NCBI GenBank assembly: GCA_023375785.1
Contig: SZWC01000027.1
Location: 816,058-880,057, forward strand
DNA: 64,000 nt
From: Penium margaritaceum
Taxonomy: Eukaryota; Streptophyta; Zygnematophyceae; Desmidiales; Peniaceae
Direction of reading: 5' to 3'
The translations under genes and the position numbers were made by a program. Position 1 is the stretch's first letter, and each line of letters opens with the position of its first letter. Shown here piece after piece: positions 37,189 to 48,727 of the stretch. A model generated the notes under the pieces. That model did no database searches. It saw nothing but the letters and a program-made list of their open reading frames with translations, and was not told the DNA's origin.

Positions 37189-40100
37189 TTGCGTCCTAGT
37201 TACGACCTAGTTGGGTCCTTCTTGTGCCCTAGTTGTGCTAAAGTTGCACCCTAGTTGCACCCTAGATGCGCCCTAGTTACCCTGTAGTTGCGCCCTAGTT
37301 GCACCCTACTTGCGCCCTAGTTACGTCCATGTTGCACCCTCGTCTTGCCCTAGTTGCGCCCTCATTGCGTGCTTGTTGAGCCCTATTTGCGCCCTAGTTA
37401 TACCCTAGTTTCCCCCTGGTTGGGCCCTAGTTGCGTCCTAGTTGCGTCCTAGTTGCGTCCTAGTTGCGCCCTAGTTGCGCCCTAGTTGCGCCCTGGTTGC
37501 GCCTTAGTTGTGCCCAAGTTACACCCTACTTGCGTCCTACTTGTACCCTATTTTTGCACTAGTTGAGCCCTACTTGCGCCCTAGTTGCGTCCTTGTTGTG
37601 CCCTAGTTGCACCCTAGTTGCGCCCTTCTTGTGCCCTTATTGCACCCTACTCAAGCCCTACTGGCGCCCTACTTGCGCCCTAGTTGCGCCTTAGTTGGGC
37701 ACTAGCTACGTCCTAGTTGTGCCCTAGTTGCGCTGTAGTTGCGTCCTACTTGCGCCTTACTTGCACCCTAGTTGCGCCCTAGTCGCGCCCTAGCTGCACC
37801 CTAGTTGCACCCTAGTTGCGCCCTAGTTGTGCCCTAGTTGCACCCTAGTTACGCCATAGTTACACCCTAGTTCCGCCCTGGTTGCACCCTGGTTGCGCAC
37901 AAGTGGGGCCCTAGTTGCGCCGTTGTTGCGCCCTACATGCGCCCTACTTGCGCCCTAGTTGTGCCTCAGTTGGGCACTAGCTACGGCCTAATTGTACCCT
38001 AGTTGCGCCCTAGTTGCGTCCTACTTTTGCCCTACTTGCGCCCTAGTTGCGCCTTAGTTGCGGCCTAGTTGCGCCCTAGCTGTGCCTTAGCTGCGCCTTG
38101 GATGCGGCCTAGTTACGCCGTAGTTGCGCCCTAGTTGTGCCCTACTTACGCCCTAGTTGCGTCCTAGTTGCGCCCTAGTTGCGACCTAGTTACGCCCTAC
38201 ATGCGCCATAGTTACGCCCTAGTCACGTCCTAGTTGTGCCCTAGTTGCGCCCTAGTTGCGCCCTAGTTGCGCCCTAGTTGCGCCCTCGTTGCACCCTATT
38301 TGCGTCTTTATTGCACCCTACTTGCGCCCTACTGGCACCCTACTTGCGCCCTAGTTGTGCCTTAGTTGGGCACTAGCTGCGCCCTAGTTGTGCCCTAGTT
38401 GCGCGCTAGTTGCGTCTTACTTGTGCCCTACTTGCGCGGTAGTTGCGCCTTTGTAGCACCTTAGTTGCGCCCAACTTGCGCACTAGTTGCACCCTAGTTG
38501 CGCCCTAGTTGCACCCTAGTTGTATCATACATGCGCTCTAGTTACACCCTAGTTGCACCCTACTTGCGTCCTAGTTGCGCCCTAGTTACGCCCTAGTTAC
38601 GCCCTAGTTGCGCTCTAGTTGCGCCATACTTGCGCCCTAGTTGTGCCTTAGCTGCGCCCTAGTTGCGCCGAACTTACACACTAGTTCCACCCTAGTAGCG
38701 CCCTAGGTGCACCGTAGTTGTGCCCTGGTTGCGCCCTAGTTGCGCACTAGTTGCGCCCTACTTACACCCTAGTTGCGCCCTAGTTGCGCCCTACTTGTGC
38801 CCTAGTTGCATCCTAGTTGCGCCCTAGTTGCACCCTAGTTGCGCCCTTCTTGTGCCCTTATTGCACCAAACTTACACCCTACTGGCACCCTACTTGCGCC
38901 CTAGTTGCGCCCTAGTTGCGCCCTAGTTACGCCCAAGTTGCGCCCTAGTCGCGCCCTAGTCGCGCCCTAGTCGCGCCATAGTTGCGCCTTAGTTGCGCCC
39001 TAGTTGCACCGTAGTTGCACCCTAGTAGCGCCCTAGTTGTGCTCTAGTTGTGCCCTAGTTGCGTCCTAGTGTGCCCTGGTTGCGCCCTAGTTGCACCCTA
39101 GTTGCGTCGTAGATGTGCCCTAGTTGCGCCCTAGTTGCGCCCTACTTGCGCCCTAGGTGCGTCCTAGTTGCGCCCTAGTTATGCCCTAGTTCCGCCCTCA
39201 TTGCGCCCTAGTTAGGCCCTACTTGCACCCTACTCTCGCCCTAGTTGCGCCTCAGTTGGGCACTAGCTACGCCCTAGATGTACCCTGGTTGCACCCTAGT
39301 TGTGCCATGCTTGCGCTCTAGTTGCACCCTCTTTGCACCCTACTTGCGCCTTAGTTGCGCCCTAGTTGCGTCCTATTTGCGCTCTAGTTGCGCCCAGCGC
39401 CCTAGTTGCGCCTTTGTTACGCCCTAGTTGCGCCCAACTTGCACACTAGTTACACCCTAGTTGCGCCCTAGTTGCGCTTTAGTTGCACCCTAGTTGCGCC
39501 CTAGTTGCGCTCCAATTACACCCTACTTGCGCCCTAGTTGCGTCCTACTTGTGCCCCAAGGGCGTCGTAGTTGCGCCCTAGTTGCACCCTAGTTACACCC
39601 TTCTTGCGTCCTTATTACACCAAACTTACACCCTACTGGCGCCCTACTTGCGCCCTAGTTGTGCCTTAGTTAGGCACTAGCTACGCCCTAGTTGCTCCCA
39701 GTTGCGCCCTAATTGCGCCCTAGTTGCACCATAGTTACGCCTTAGTTGTGCCCTAGTTGCGCCCTAGTTGCGCCCAAGTCGCGCCCTAGTCGCGCCCTAG
39801 TCGCGCCCTAGTCACGCCCTAGTCGCACCCTAGTTGCGCCTTAGCTGCGCACTAGCAGCACCCTAGTTGCGCCCTAGTTGCGCCCTAGTTTTGCCCTAGT
39901 TGTGTCCTACTTGCGTCCTATTTGCGCCTTGGTTTTGCCATAGTTGTGCCCTATTTACGCCCTAGATGTGCCCTTGTTGCGCACTAGTTGCGCCTTGCTT
40001 GCGCCCTAGTTACACCCTAGTTGTTCCCTAGTTGCGCCCTAGTTGCACCTTAGTTGCGCCTTAGTTGCGCCCTACTTGCGCCCTACTCTCGCCCTAGTTG

Positions 40101-41134
40101 TGCCTCAGTGAGGCACTAGCTACGCACTAGATGCGCCCTAGTTGCGCCCTAGTTGTGGCATACTTGCGCTCTAGTTGCACCCTAGTTACACCTTACTTGC
40201 GTGCTAGTTGCACCATAGTTGCGCCCTAGTTGCGCCCTAGTTGCGCTCTAGTTGCGCCCTACTTGCGCCCTACTTGCGCCGTAGTTACGCCCTAGTTGCG
40301 CCGAACTTGCACACTAGTTACACCCTAGTTGCGCCCTAGTTGCACCCTAGTTGCGCCCTAGTTGCGCCCTATTTGCGCCCTAGTTGCGCCCTATTTGTAC
40401 CCTACTTACGCCCTACTTGCGCCCTAGTTGCGCCATTGTTGCGCCCTACTTGTGCCCTAGGTGCGTCCTAGTTGCGCCCTAGTTGCACCATAGTTGCGCC
40501 CTTCTTGTACCCTTATTACACCAAACTTACACCCTACTGGCGCCCTACTTGCGCCTTAGTTGCGCCTCAGTTGGGCACTAGGTACGGCCTAGTTGCCCCC
40601 AGTTGCGCCCTAATTGTGCCCTACTTGCGCCCTAGTTGCGTCTTAGTTGTACCCTAGTTGCACCCTAGTTGCGCCCAAGTCGCGCCCTAGTCGCGCCCTA
40701 GTCGCGCCCTAGTTGAGCCCTATTTGCGCCCTAGTTGCGCCTTAGTTGCGCCCTAGTTGCACCCTAGTTGTGCCCTAGTTGCGCCCTAGTTGTGCCCTAG
40801 TTATGCCCTAGTTGCATCCTAGTTGCGCCCTAGTTGGCCCTAGTTGCGCCCTAGATGTGCCCCAGTTGCACCCTAGCTGCGCCCTACTTGCGCCCTAGTT
40901 GCGCCCTATTTGCGCCCTAGTTGCGCACTAGTTGCACCCTAGGTGCGCCCTACTTACACCCTACTCTCGCCCTAGTTGCGTCTCAGTTGGGCACTAGCTA
41001 CGCCCTAGTTGTACCCTATTTGCGCCCTAGCTGCATCCTACTTGTACCCTACTTGCACCCTAGTTGCGCCTTACTTACGCTTTAGTTGCTCCTTAGTTGC
41101 GCCTTAGTTGCACCCTAGTTGCGCCCAAGTTGCG
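37189..41134 (+). repeat. Array E: 11-bp minisatellite
   Basis: About 360 copies of GTTGCGCCCTA. CpG variants GTTGCACCCTA and GTTGTGCCCTA are very frequent. At 11 bp every frame meets TAG within 33 bases, so there are no long frames in this direction. A variant word ACTAGCTACG (or close) recurs at 37701, 37976, 38372, 39262, 39676, 40115, 40577 and 40993. A second word, ACCAAACTTACACCCTACTGG, split as ACCAAACTTA and CACCCTACTGG, recurs near 38865, 39620 and 40518. This gives a higher-order period of about 400-460 bp. The junction with B falls in a shared CTAG. Confidence 0.95.
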
Positions 41135-41808
41135 GGATCACTGACATTAGCTCCTTTTGGAGTGTTCATCGCACTGAAGTAACGTCTTGCCCGTTTGGGG
41201 AAACATTGCGCCCATTCCGCACCCGTGGCCATCAATAGGGGACCCGTCATTCACAACAACCGCAAGCAGCCCCGGAGCCGTTGCCTGTCAGTAAACGTCC
41301 TGCAAACTTCTTGTCGCCTGCTACTCTGTGTTTCTTATCATCCTAGCCCCACAAGCACCCCCGCCCTCCTCATTCCTTTTCATCAACCTCATGTGCTGCA
41401 TCTACCCCATCATCTTCATCTTGTTTACGCTCCTTATCTCAAGCCGCGTCCCCGCACCGCCTCCTCGCGTCATCAGCAGCTGCAGTGTAACTCCCGCCAC
41501 GAGGACATCGGACACCACCAGTCTTCCCGCTCCCATTGCAAGCCAACTAGGGAACAAGCCGTCACTCTCTTGATATTGGTGGACCAGTGTCTCTGCTCGC
41601 TGCACAGCTCCCTCAGCTGCCTACTTCTTATCGCTGGCAGGACATTGGACACCGCCAGTCTTCTTGCCCGTTGGTCTCGGGCCAACTGGGAAACAAGCCG
41701 TCACTCTCCCAAAAGAATAGCAATTTGGTTGGCTCGCTCGTGCTCCCCACCGTGTTGTCTTTTGCCTTGCCATCCTCTGCCTACCGCGACCTCAATCCCG
41801 CAACCACA
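41135..41808 (+). mobile_element. Fragment of the LTR-element leader, no LTR
   Basis: Unique GC-rich sequence between arrays E and F. It aligns by eye with the leader after the primer-binding site of the minus-strand element and, less closely, with 7860-8390. Shared words include GCACTGAAGTAACGTCTTG (GCACTAAAGAAAACGTCTTG there), CCCATTCCGCACCCGTGGCC, CGGACACCACCAGTCTTCC and GGAACAAGCCGTCACTCTC, the last two as the two-copy module (41504, 41641). It starts downstream of any LTR, ends inside the leader (CGCGACCTCAATCCC), and is abutted on both sides by minisatellite. It has no coding potential I trust. Confidence 0.8.
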
Positions 41809-43464
41809 CGCAACCACTCGCAACTTCTCGCAACCACTCGGAACAACTCGCAACCACTCGCAACCACTCGCAACAACTCGTAACCACTCGTAACCAATTG
41901 CAACCACTCACAATTGCAACCACTCACAACCACTCGCAAATGAAACCAATTGCAATCACTTGCACCCTCTCGCAATCAATTGCAACCAATCGCAACTACT
42001 CACGACAACTTGTAAGAAATCACAACTCGCAACCACTCGCAACCACTCACAACCACTCGCAACTACTTGCAACCACTCGCAACCACTCCCAACCACTCGC
42101 AACCACTTGCAACCACTCGCATCCACTCACAACCACTAGCAACCACCCATAACCACTCCCAACCACTAGCAACCATACGCAACCACTCGCAACCACTTGC
42201 AACTACTCGTAACCACTTGCAACCACTCGCAACCACTCGCAACCACTCGCAACCACTCGCAACCACTCGCAACCACTCGCAACCACTCGCAACCACTCGC
42301 AACCACTCGCAACCACTTGCAACCACTCACAACCACTTGCAACCACTTGCAACCACTTGCAACCACTTGCAACCACTTCCAACCACTTGCAACCAGTCGC
42401 AACCACTCACAACCACTCGCAACCACTTGCAACCACTCGCATCCACTCACAACCACTAGCAACAACCCATAACCACTCCCAACCACTAGCAACCATACGC
42501 AACCACTCGCAACCACTTGCAACGCTTTGCAACCACTTGCCACCACTTGCAACAACTTGCAACCACTCACAACAACTCGCAACTACTCACACCCACTCAC
42601 AACCACCTGCAACCTCTCGCAACCACTCGCAACCACTTGCATCCACTCACACCCACTCACAACCACTTGCAAGCACTCACAACCACTCGCAACGTCTCGT
42701 AACACCCACAACCACTCGCAACCACGCGCAACCACTCACAACCACCCGCAACCACTCGCAACAACTCACAACCACTCACAACTACTTGCAACCACTTGTA
42801 ACCACTTGTAACCACTTGCAACCACTTGCAACCACTCGCAACCACTCGCAACTACTCGCAACTACTTACAACCACTCGGAACAACTTGCAACCACTCGCA
42901 ACCACTCACAACCACTCGCAACCACTCGCAACCAGTCACAACCACTCACAATACTCGCAACAACTCGCAACCACTTGCAACCACTCGCGACCACTTGCAA
43001 CCACTCGCGACCACTCACAACCACTCGCAACCACTCGCAACCACTCGCAACTACTCGCAACTACTTACAACCACTCGGAACAACTTGCAACCACTCGCAA
43101 CCACTCACAATCACTCGCAACAACTCCCAACCACTCGCAACCACTCGCAACTACTTACAACCACTCGCAACTATGCGCAACCACTGGCAACCACTTGCAA
43201 CTACTTGCAACCACTTGCAGCCACTCGCAACCACTCGCAAACACTCGCAACAACTCAAAACCACTCGCAACCACTGGCAACCACTTGCAACCACTCGCAA
43301 CCACTTGCAACAACTTGTAACCATTTGCAACCACTCGCAACCACTCGCAACTACTTGCAACCACTCGCAACCACTCACAACAACTCGCAACCACTCGCAG
43401 CCATATGCAACCATATGCAACCAATCGCAACCACTTTCAACCACTCGCAACCACTTGCAACCAC
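41809..43464 (+). repeat. Array F: 10-bp minisatellite
   Basis: About 165 copies of CAACCACTCG. Variants are mainly CACTTG and CACTCA, the two deamination products of the CpG. Some larger units repeat: CGCATCCACTCACAACCACTAG recurs about 320 bp apart near 42119 and 42439 (split here as CGCATCCACTCA and CAACCACTAG). Frames stay open with a 10-residue (30-bp) period; not coding. Confidence 0.95.
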
Positions 43465-44749
43465 TCTAGACAACTCTGGCACAACTATGGCACAACTCTG
43501 GCACAGCTCTGGCACAAATCTGGCACAACTCTGGCACAACACTGGCACAACTCTGGCACAACTATGACACTCTAGACAACTCTGGCACAACTCTTGCACA
43601 AATCTGGCACAACTCTGGCACGACTTTGGCACAATTCTGACACAACCCTAGCACAACTCCAGCACAACTATGGCACAACTCTTGCACAACTCTGGCACAA
43701 CCCTGGCACAAATCTGGCACAACACTGGCACAACTCGGGCACAACGCGGGCACAACTCTGACAAAACTCTGGCACAGCTCTTGCACAACTCTAGCACAGC
43801 TCTGGCACAACTATGACACAACTCTGGCACAACTATGGTACAACTATGGCACAACTCTGGCACAACTCAGGCACAACTCTGACACGACTCTGGCAAAACT
43901 CTGACACAACTCTGGCACAACTCTGACAGAGCACTGGCACAACTCTGGCACAAGCCTAGCACGCCTCTGGCACAATTCAGGCACGACTTCGGAACAACTG
44001 TGGCACAATTCTGGCACAACTCGGCAAACCTGTGGTACAACTCTGGAACAACTGTGGCACTCTGGCACAACTCTGGCACAACTCAGGCACAACTGTGGCA
44101 CAACTCTGGCACAACTCTGGCATAACTCTAGCACAACTCTGGCACAACTATTGTACAACTCTGGCACAACTCTGGCTCACCTATGGCACAACTCTGGCAC
44201 AACTCTGGCACAACTCTGGCACAACTCTGGGACAACTATTGCACAAATGTGGCAGAATTCTTGCATAACCCAGGCACAGCTCTTGCATAACTCTGGCACA
44301 AACCTGGAATGACTCTAACACAACTCTGGCATAACTATGGCACAACTCTCATACAACTCTGGCACAACTCTGGCACAACTCTGGCACAACTCTGGCACAA
44401 CGCTGGCACAACTTTCGCACAGCTCTGGCACCGCTCTTGCACAGCTCTAGCACAACTCTAGCACAACTCTGGAAGAACTCTGGCACAACTCTGGCACATC
44501 TCTGGCACAACTTTGGCACAGCTCTCGCACAACTCTGGCACTATTCTGGCACGACTATGGCACAACGCTTGCACAACTCTCGCACAACTCCAGCACAACT
44601 CTGGCACAACTCCCGCAGAACCCTGGCACAACTCTTGCACAACTCTGGCACAACTCTGGCACATATCTGGCACAACTATGGCACAAGTATGGTTTAACTC
44701 TGGCACAACTCTGGCACAACTTTGGCAGAAGAATGGCACAACTATGGCA
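43465..44749 (+). repeat. Array G: 11-bp minisatellite
   Basis: About 117 copies of CTGGCACAACT. It starts with TCTAGACAACTCTGGCAC, a word repeated at 43571. The monomer has no CpG and shows less CG-type variation. It ends in ATGGCACAAG, where unique retroelement sequence begins. Confidence 0.95.
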
Positions 44750-46276
44750 CAAGAGGAAGTGATGTGTGCTCGAGAGGACGCATGGGTGAAACCATGTGCA
44801 TTGCATAATGTTTCAGCGTGGGCGCAGGTCAACGCAGAGCGGGCGATGCGACCAAGCGGATCCGTGTGCCGAGCAGAAGGAGTAAAAATGGAGGACAAAG
44901 GAACGATGGATGACAGAGTGGGCACAGGGGCAAAACCTCGTGCGCAGCGAAATAGAGGAGTAGAATGTAGCAAGGGGAAGGCAAGTTCCAACGCGCCGCG
45001 AGAAATGTGCTACTGGCGTGGGTGCAGGCTACTGCAAGCCACGCAGCTAGCTCGTGCAGATCCTTGTACTGTTCATAGATACCGATGATGAGGAGGTGAG
45101 GGCTGCTGATAACAGAGGGAGCGCAGGGGGGAGCCACGTGCGCTGCAAGCGTTTTCGACGTGGGCGCAGGTCGTTACGGAACAGGCGATGCGCCCGGGCG
45201 GATCCGTGTACCGAGCAGAAGCTGAGGCAGAGGAATTGATGATGGCGGAGATGACAGATGGTTGAGTGGGCACAGGGGCAGAACCACATGCACTGCAGAT
45301 GCTGGTGATGAGGACTAATGCGGAGGCGGCTTGTCGAGTGCGATGCTGATGATGGCGGGCGACTCAAGGAGGTAGATGAGGATAAGCTGAGGAACGACAC
45401 CGATGTGAAGATCTTGAGGAGTGCTGAACAGAGGAGAGTATGACACAAGGATCAAAGGAGGGGAAGGCTGGATGATGCATGCGAGACGGAGGCAGAGGAT
45501 TGAGATCGCAGCAAGCAGAGGTTGGCAAGAGAGATAGACAGCAGTACGAGACAACCATGTGTCCTACTGCCAAGAGAGTGACGGCTTGGTCCCCACTTGG
45601 CCCGAGACCGACGGGCACAAAGACTGGTGGTCTCTGATATCCCGAGCAGTGGGACGAAGGCGGTTGCAACAGAGGAAGTCGCGCGACAAGTAGGGTCACT
45701 GGTCCGCTGATGTCAGGAGAGTGACGACATGTTCACCAGCTGGCTCGAACTGGGAGCAGGGAGACTGGTGGTGTCCGATATCTTGACGGCGGAAGTTACG
45801 CTGCTGTTGCTCACGATGTAGGAAGGCGGTGCGAGGATGCGACGCGGCGTGACGAGTGCATGGGAGATAATATCAATGAGGCAGATGAAGTAGATGATGC
45901 TGATGAGAGGAGAGGAGAAGGGCGGAGGTGCTTGTGGTGACCGAGTAGCTGAAAGGAAGTAGGTGGCGAGCAGCAGGAAGGTTCTAGGAAGATGTCCTTT
46001 GGCGGCGGCTTGAGAGGTGCTGGCAACTGTTGTGGGCGACGAGTCACCACTGGTTGGCCACGGGCGCGGAATGGGTGCAGGGCTTTTTCTTAAGATGACA
46101 AGACGTTTTCTTTAGTGCGAGGATCACTTCAAGCGATGCTGCCCGTATCAGCTGCTAACAAACAGGAAGGCGTGGAGAGACGAAGACGGCAGCGGAGGCG
46201 TGCAGACTCGAGAAGGGAAGCGATGGTGGATGCAAGGCCATGACTCGGTCACAGGGCACCAAGTGATGCTCCCTGA

Positions 46277-46289
46277 GGCTCTGATACCA
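46277..46289 (-). promoter_or_regulatory. Primer-binding site, initiator-Met tRNA
   Basis: TGGTATCAGAGCC on the minus strand directly abuts the LTR end. It is the standard initiator-methionine tRNA complement found in many plant LTR retrotransposons, and it fixes the element's orientation. Confidence 0.88.
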
Positions 46290-46923
46290 TGTCATACGAT
46301 TGCAATGGTCAAGGATGGCAGGAGCAGAAGTAGGCAGAAGCACGAAGACTTGCAGAAATGAGTCAGCGGGATGAAAAGAGCAGAGGAACGAGAGAGCAGT
46401 CCGTAGAGTTGGTCATTGGGCCTCGAGAGAGGCGAGACACAGGAGCTCCAAGATAGACAGAGGGCAGTAACAGAGCACATGAGCAAAGCGAGTGACGCAC
46501 GATAAGTGAGCGAAACGTCATGAGTGACGAAGCGAAGAGTGACAGAAGGTAGGTCACGTCGGCAGAAGGGGGGTGGGAGTAGAGCGAGGACAGGATGGCA
46601 AAGCCGTGGAACCAAGAGGGAACAGGATGTGCAGAACTGTTCTCGTTAATCTGGATGGAATGAACATCCTCCGTATATAACGTAGAACAAGACAATAACA
46701 ACTAACGGCTTCTTGTGCGCTAGCTGAAAGCATTTGCAAGGTGACCGCTTATTAGGGGATCACTTGGTCCGATAGCCGTTTTACCAGCTAGGGCGCCGTC
46801 AACGGTTTAGTGCATTGCCAACAGCTAGTGTCTCCACCAAGGTAGTTGAGAGCTGAATCGTTATTGAGAACTTCTTTTTCAACTGGTGGGAGTCCTGTCA
46901 GGTTTACAAGAGTTATTCTGACA
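46290..46923 (-). repeat. LTR of the truncated minus-strand element
   Basis: On the minus strand it begins TGTCAGAATAACTC and ends CGTATGACA. It shares the core GGAGGATGTTCATTCC and the following AACAGTTCTGCACATCCTG with the LTRs at 7071 and 10225 but is otherwise well diverged, so it belongs to a sister subfamily. Confidence 0.88.
46674..46680 (-). promoter_or_regulatory. TATA-like box in the LTR
   Basis: TTATATA on the minus strand lies just upstream of the conserved GGAGGATGTTCATTCC. The same spot in the other two LTRs reads GTATGTATGG and GTACATATGG, which are weaker. It is a candidate U3 promoter element. Confidence 0.45.
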
Positions 46924-47113
46924 TGCGCCTATGCCCATGTTACCTGTGCCAGTGCCTAGGGTGCCTGCGCGTATCCTTAGGGTACTTGCGCCAGTGCCTA
47001 GGATACCTGCGCCTGTGCCTAGGGTACCTGCGCTTGTCCCTAGGGTACCTTCGCCTTTGCCTAGGGTACCCGTGCCTGTGCCTAGGGTACTTGCGCCTGT
47101 CCATAGGGTAGCT
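46924..47113 (-). repeat. Array C, inverted block next to the minus-strand LTR
   Basis: About nine copies of the C monomer in reverse orientation (TGCGCCTGTGCCTAGGGTAC). The array switches to forward near 47113 (CATAGGGTAGCTGGGCATAGG). Confidence 0.9.
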
Positions 47114-48717
47114 GGGCATAGGCGTAGGTACCATAGGCACAAGCGTTGGTACCTTAGGCACAAGCGTAGGTACCCTACGCATAGGCACAGGTACCCTAGG
47201 CACAGACGGAGGTACCCCAGGTACAGGCGCAGGTACCCTAGGGACAGGCGCAAGTACCATACGCAGTGGCGCCATTACCGTAGGCACAAACGCAGGTGCC
47301 CTAGGCACAGCCGCATGTATTTAGGCACAGGCGCTGGTACCATAGGCATAGGCGCATGTTTTCTAGGCACATGCGCAGGTACCCTAGGCTCAGGCGGAGG
47401 TACCCTAAGCACAGGCGCAGGTATCCTAGGCAAAGGCGAAGGTACCCCAGGGACAAGCGCATGTACCCTAAGCACAGGCGGAATTACCCTAGGCACAGGC
47501 GCATGCACCCTAGGCACAGGCGCAAGTACCCTAGGCACATGCGCAGGTACCCTAGGCACAATCGGAGGAAACCCAAGCACAGGTACAAGTATCCTAGGCA
47601 TAGGCGCGGGGACCCTAGGCACCGGCGCAGGTACCCTGGGGACAGGCGCTGGTACTCTATGCACAGGTACAGATATCCTTGGCACAGGTGCAGGTACCCT
47701 AGGCACAGGCGCAGGTACCCTAGGCACAGGCGCAGGTACCCTAGGCTCAGGCGCAGGTACCCTAGGAACATGCACAGCTACCCTATGAAAAGGTCCACGT
47801 ACCCTAGGCACAGGCACAGGTACCATAAGCATAGGTGCAGGAACCCAAGGGACAGGCGCAAGTACACTAGGCACAAGCACAGGTACCCTATGCACAGGCA
47901 CAGGTACCATATGTACAAGCGCAGGTACCTGAGGGATAGGCGCAGGTACCCTAGGCACAGGCGCAGGTAACGTAGGCACAGGCGCATGTACCCTAGGCAC
48001 AGGCACAGGTACCCTAGGCATAGGCGCAGGTATCCTTTGTACAGGTGCAGGTAACCTGGACACAAGCGCAGGTACCCTAGGCATAGGCGAGGTACCCTAG
48101 GCATATACGTACGTACCCTAAGGAAAGACGCACGTACCCTAAGCACAGGCGCAGGTACCCTAGGCACAGGCACAGGTATCCTTGGCACAGGCGCACGTAC
48201 CATAGGTACAGGCGCAGGTACCATAGGCACAAGCGTAGGTACCCTAAGCACTAGCACAGGTACCCTAAACACAGGCGCAGGTACCCTAGTCACAAGCGCA
48301 TGTCCCCTAGGCACAGGCGCACGTCAACTGGGCACAGGCACAGGTACCGTAGGCATAGGCGCAGGTACCATAGGGACAGGCGCAGGTACCATAGGCACAT
48401 GCGCAGATTATCTGGGCACAAGCGCTGGTACCCTATACACACGCGCATGTACCCTAGGCACGTGCGCATGTTGCCTGGGCACAGGCGCAAGTATCCTAGG
48501 CACAAGCGCAGGTACCCTAGGCAAAGGCACAGGTACTTTACGGACAGGCGCAGATACCCTAAGCACAGGCGCAGGTACCCTAGGCCCAGGCGCAGGTACC
48601 ATAGACACAGGCACAGGTATCCTAGGGAGAGGCGCAGGTACCCTAGGCATAGGCGTACGTACCCTAGGCACAGGCGCAGGTACCCTAGGCACTAGCGCAG
48701 GTACCCAAGGCACATGC
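47114..48717 (+). repeat. Array C, forward block
   Basis: About 76 forward copies of the C monomer between two orientation switches. Several units carry CTGGGG or TATGCACA variants like those in 5713-7070 and 10814-11713. Confidence 0.94.
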
Positions 48718-48727
48718 GCCTGTGCCT
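48708..48727. repeat. Inverted-repeat junction in array C
   Basis: AGGCACA and TGTGCCT flank TGCGCC at the change from forward to reverse monomers. Confidence 0.85.

Larger units (their letters stand above)
44750..46923 (-). mobile_element. Truncated LTR element (LTR plus leader), minus strand
   Basis: Read on the minus strand from 46923, this is a complete 634-bp LTR (46923-46290), a perfect primer-binding site (46289-46277) and about 1.5 kb of leader related to the element at 7071. The leader carries the two-copy CGGACACCACCAG module (about 45.8 and 45.6 kb) and two to four diverged copies of the CACGTGGTTCCGCCCCTG-type repeat (45290-44790). It is cut off at array G, with no second LTR and no coding domain. 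Frames here of up to about 180 codons run into array G or change identity and are not genes. Its LTR begins inside array C. Confidence 0.85.

Noticed and set aside
41195-43567. Gln/Thr/Asn/His-rich frames through the leader fragment and array F
   Set aside because: They follow from the 10-bp CAACCACTCG period and read into non-homologous sequence at both ends.
37189-44749. Centromeric satellite
   Set aside because: Monomers of 10-11 bp and proximity to the telomere argue for subtelomeric minisatellite. No 150-180 bp satellite monomer is seen.
44458-45448. Minus-strand frames of 130-180 codons in the truncated LTR element
   Set aside because: They run from leader repeats into array G or are shadows of the tandem GTGGTTCCGCCCCTG-type units. 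No motif is conserved with the other copies.
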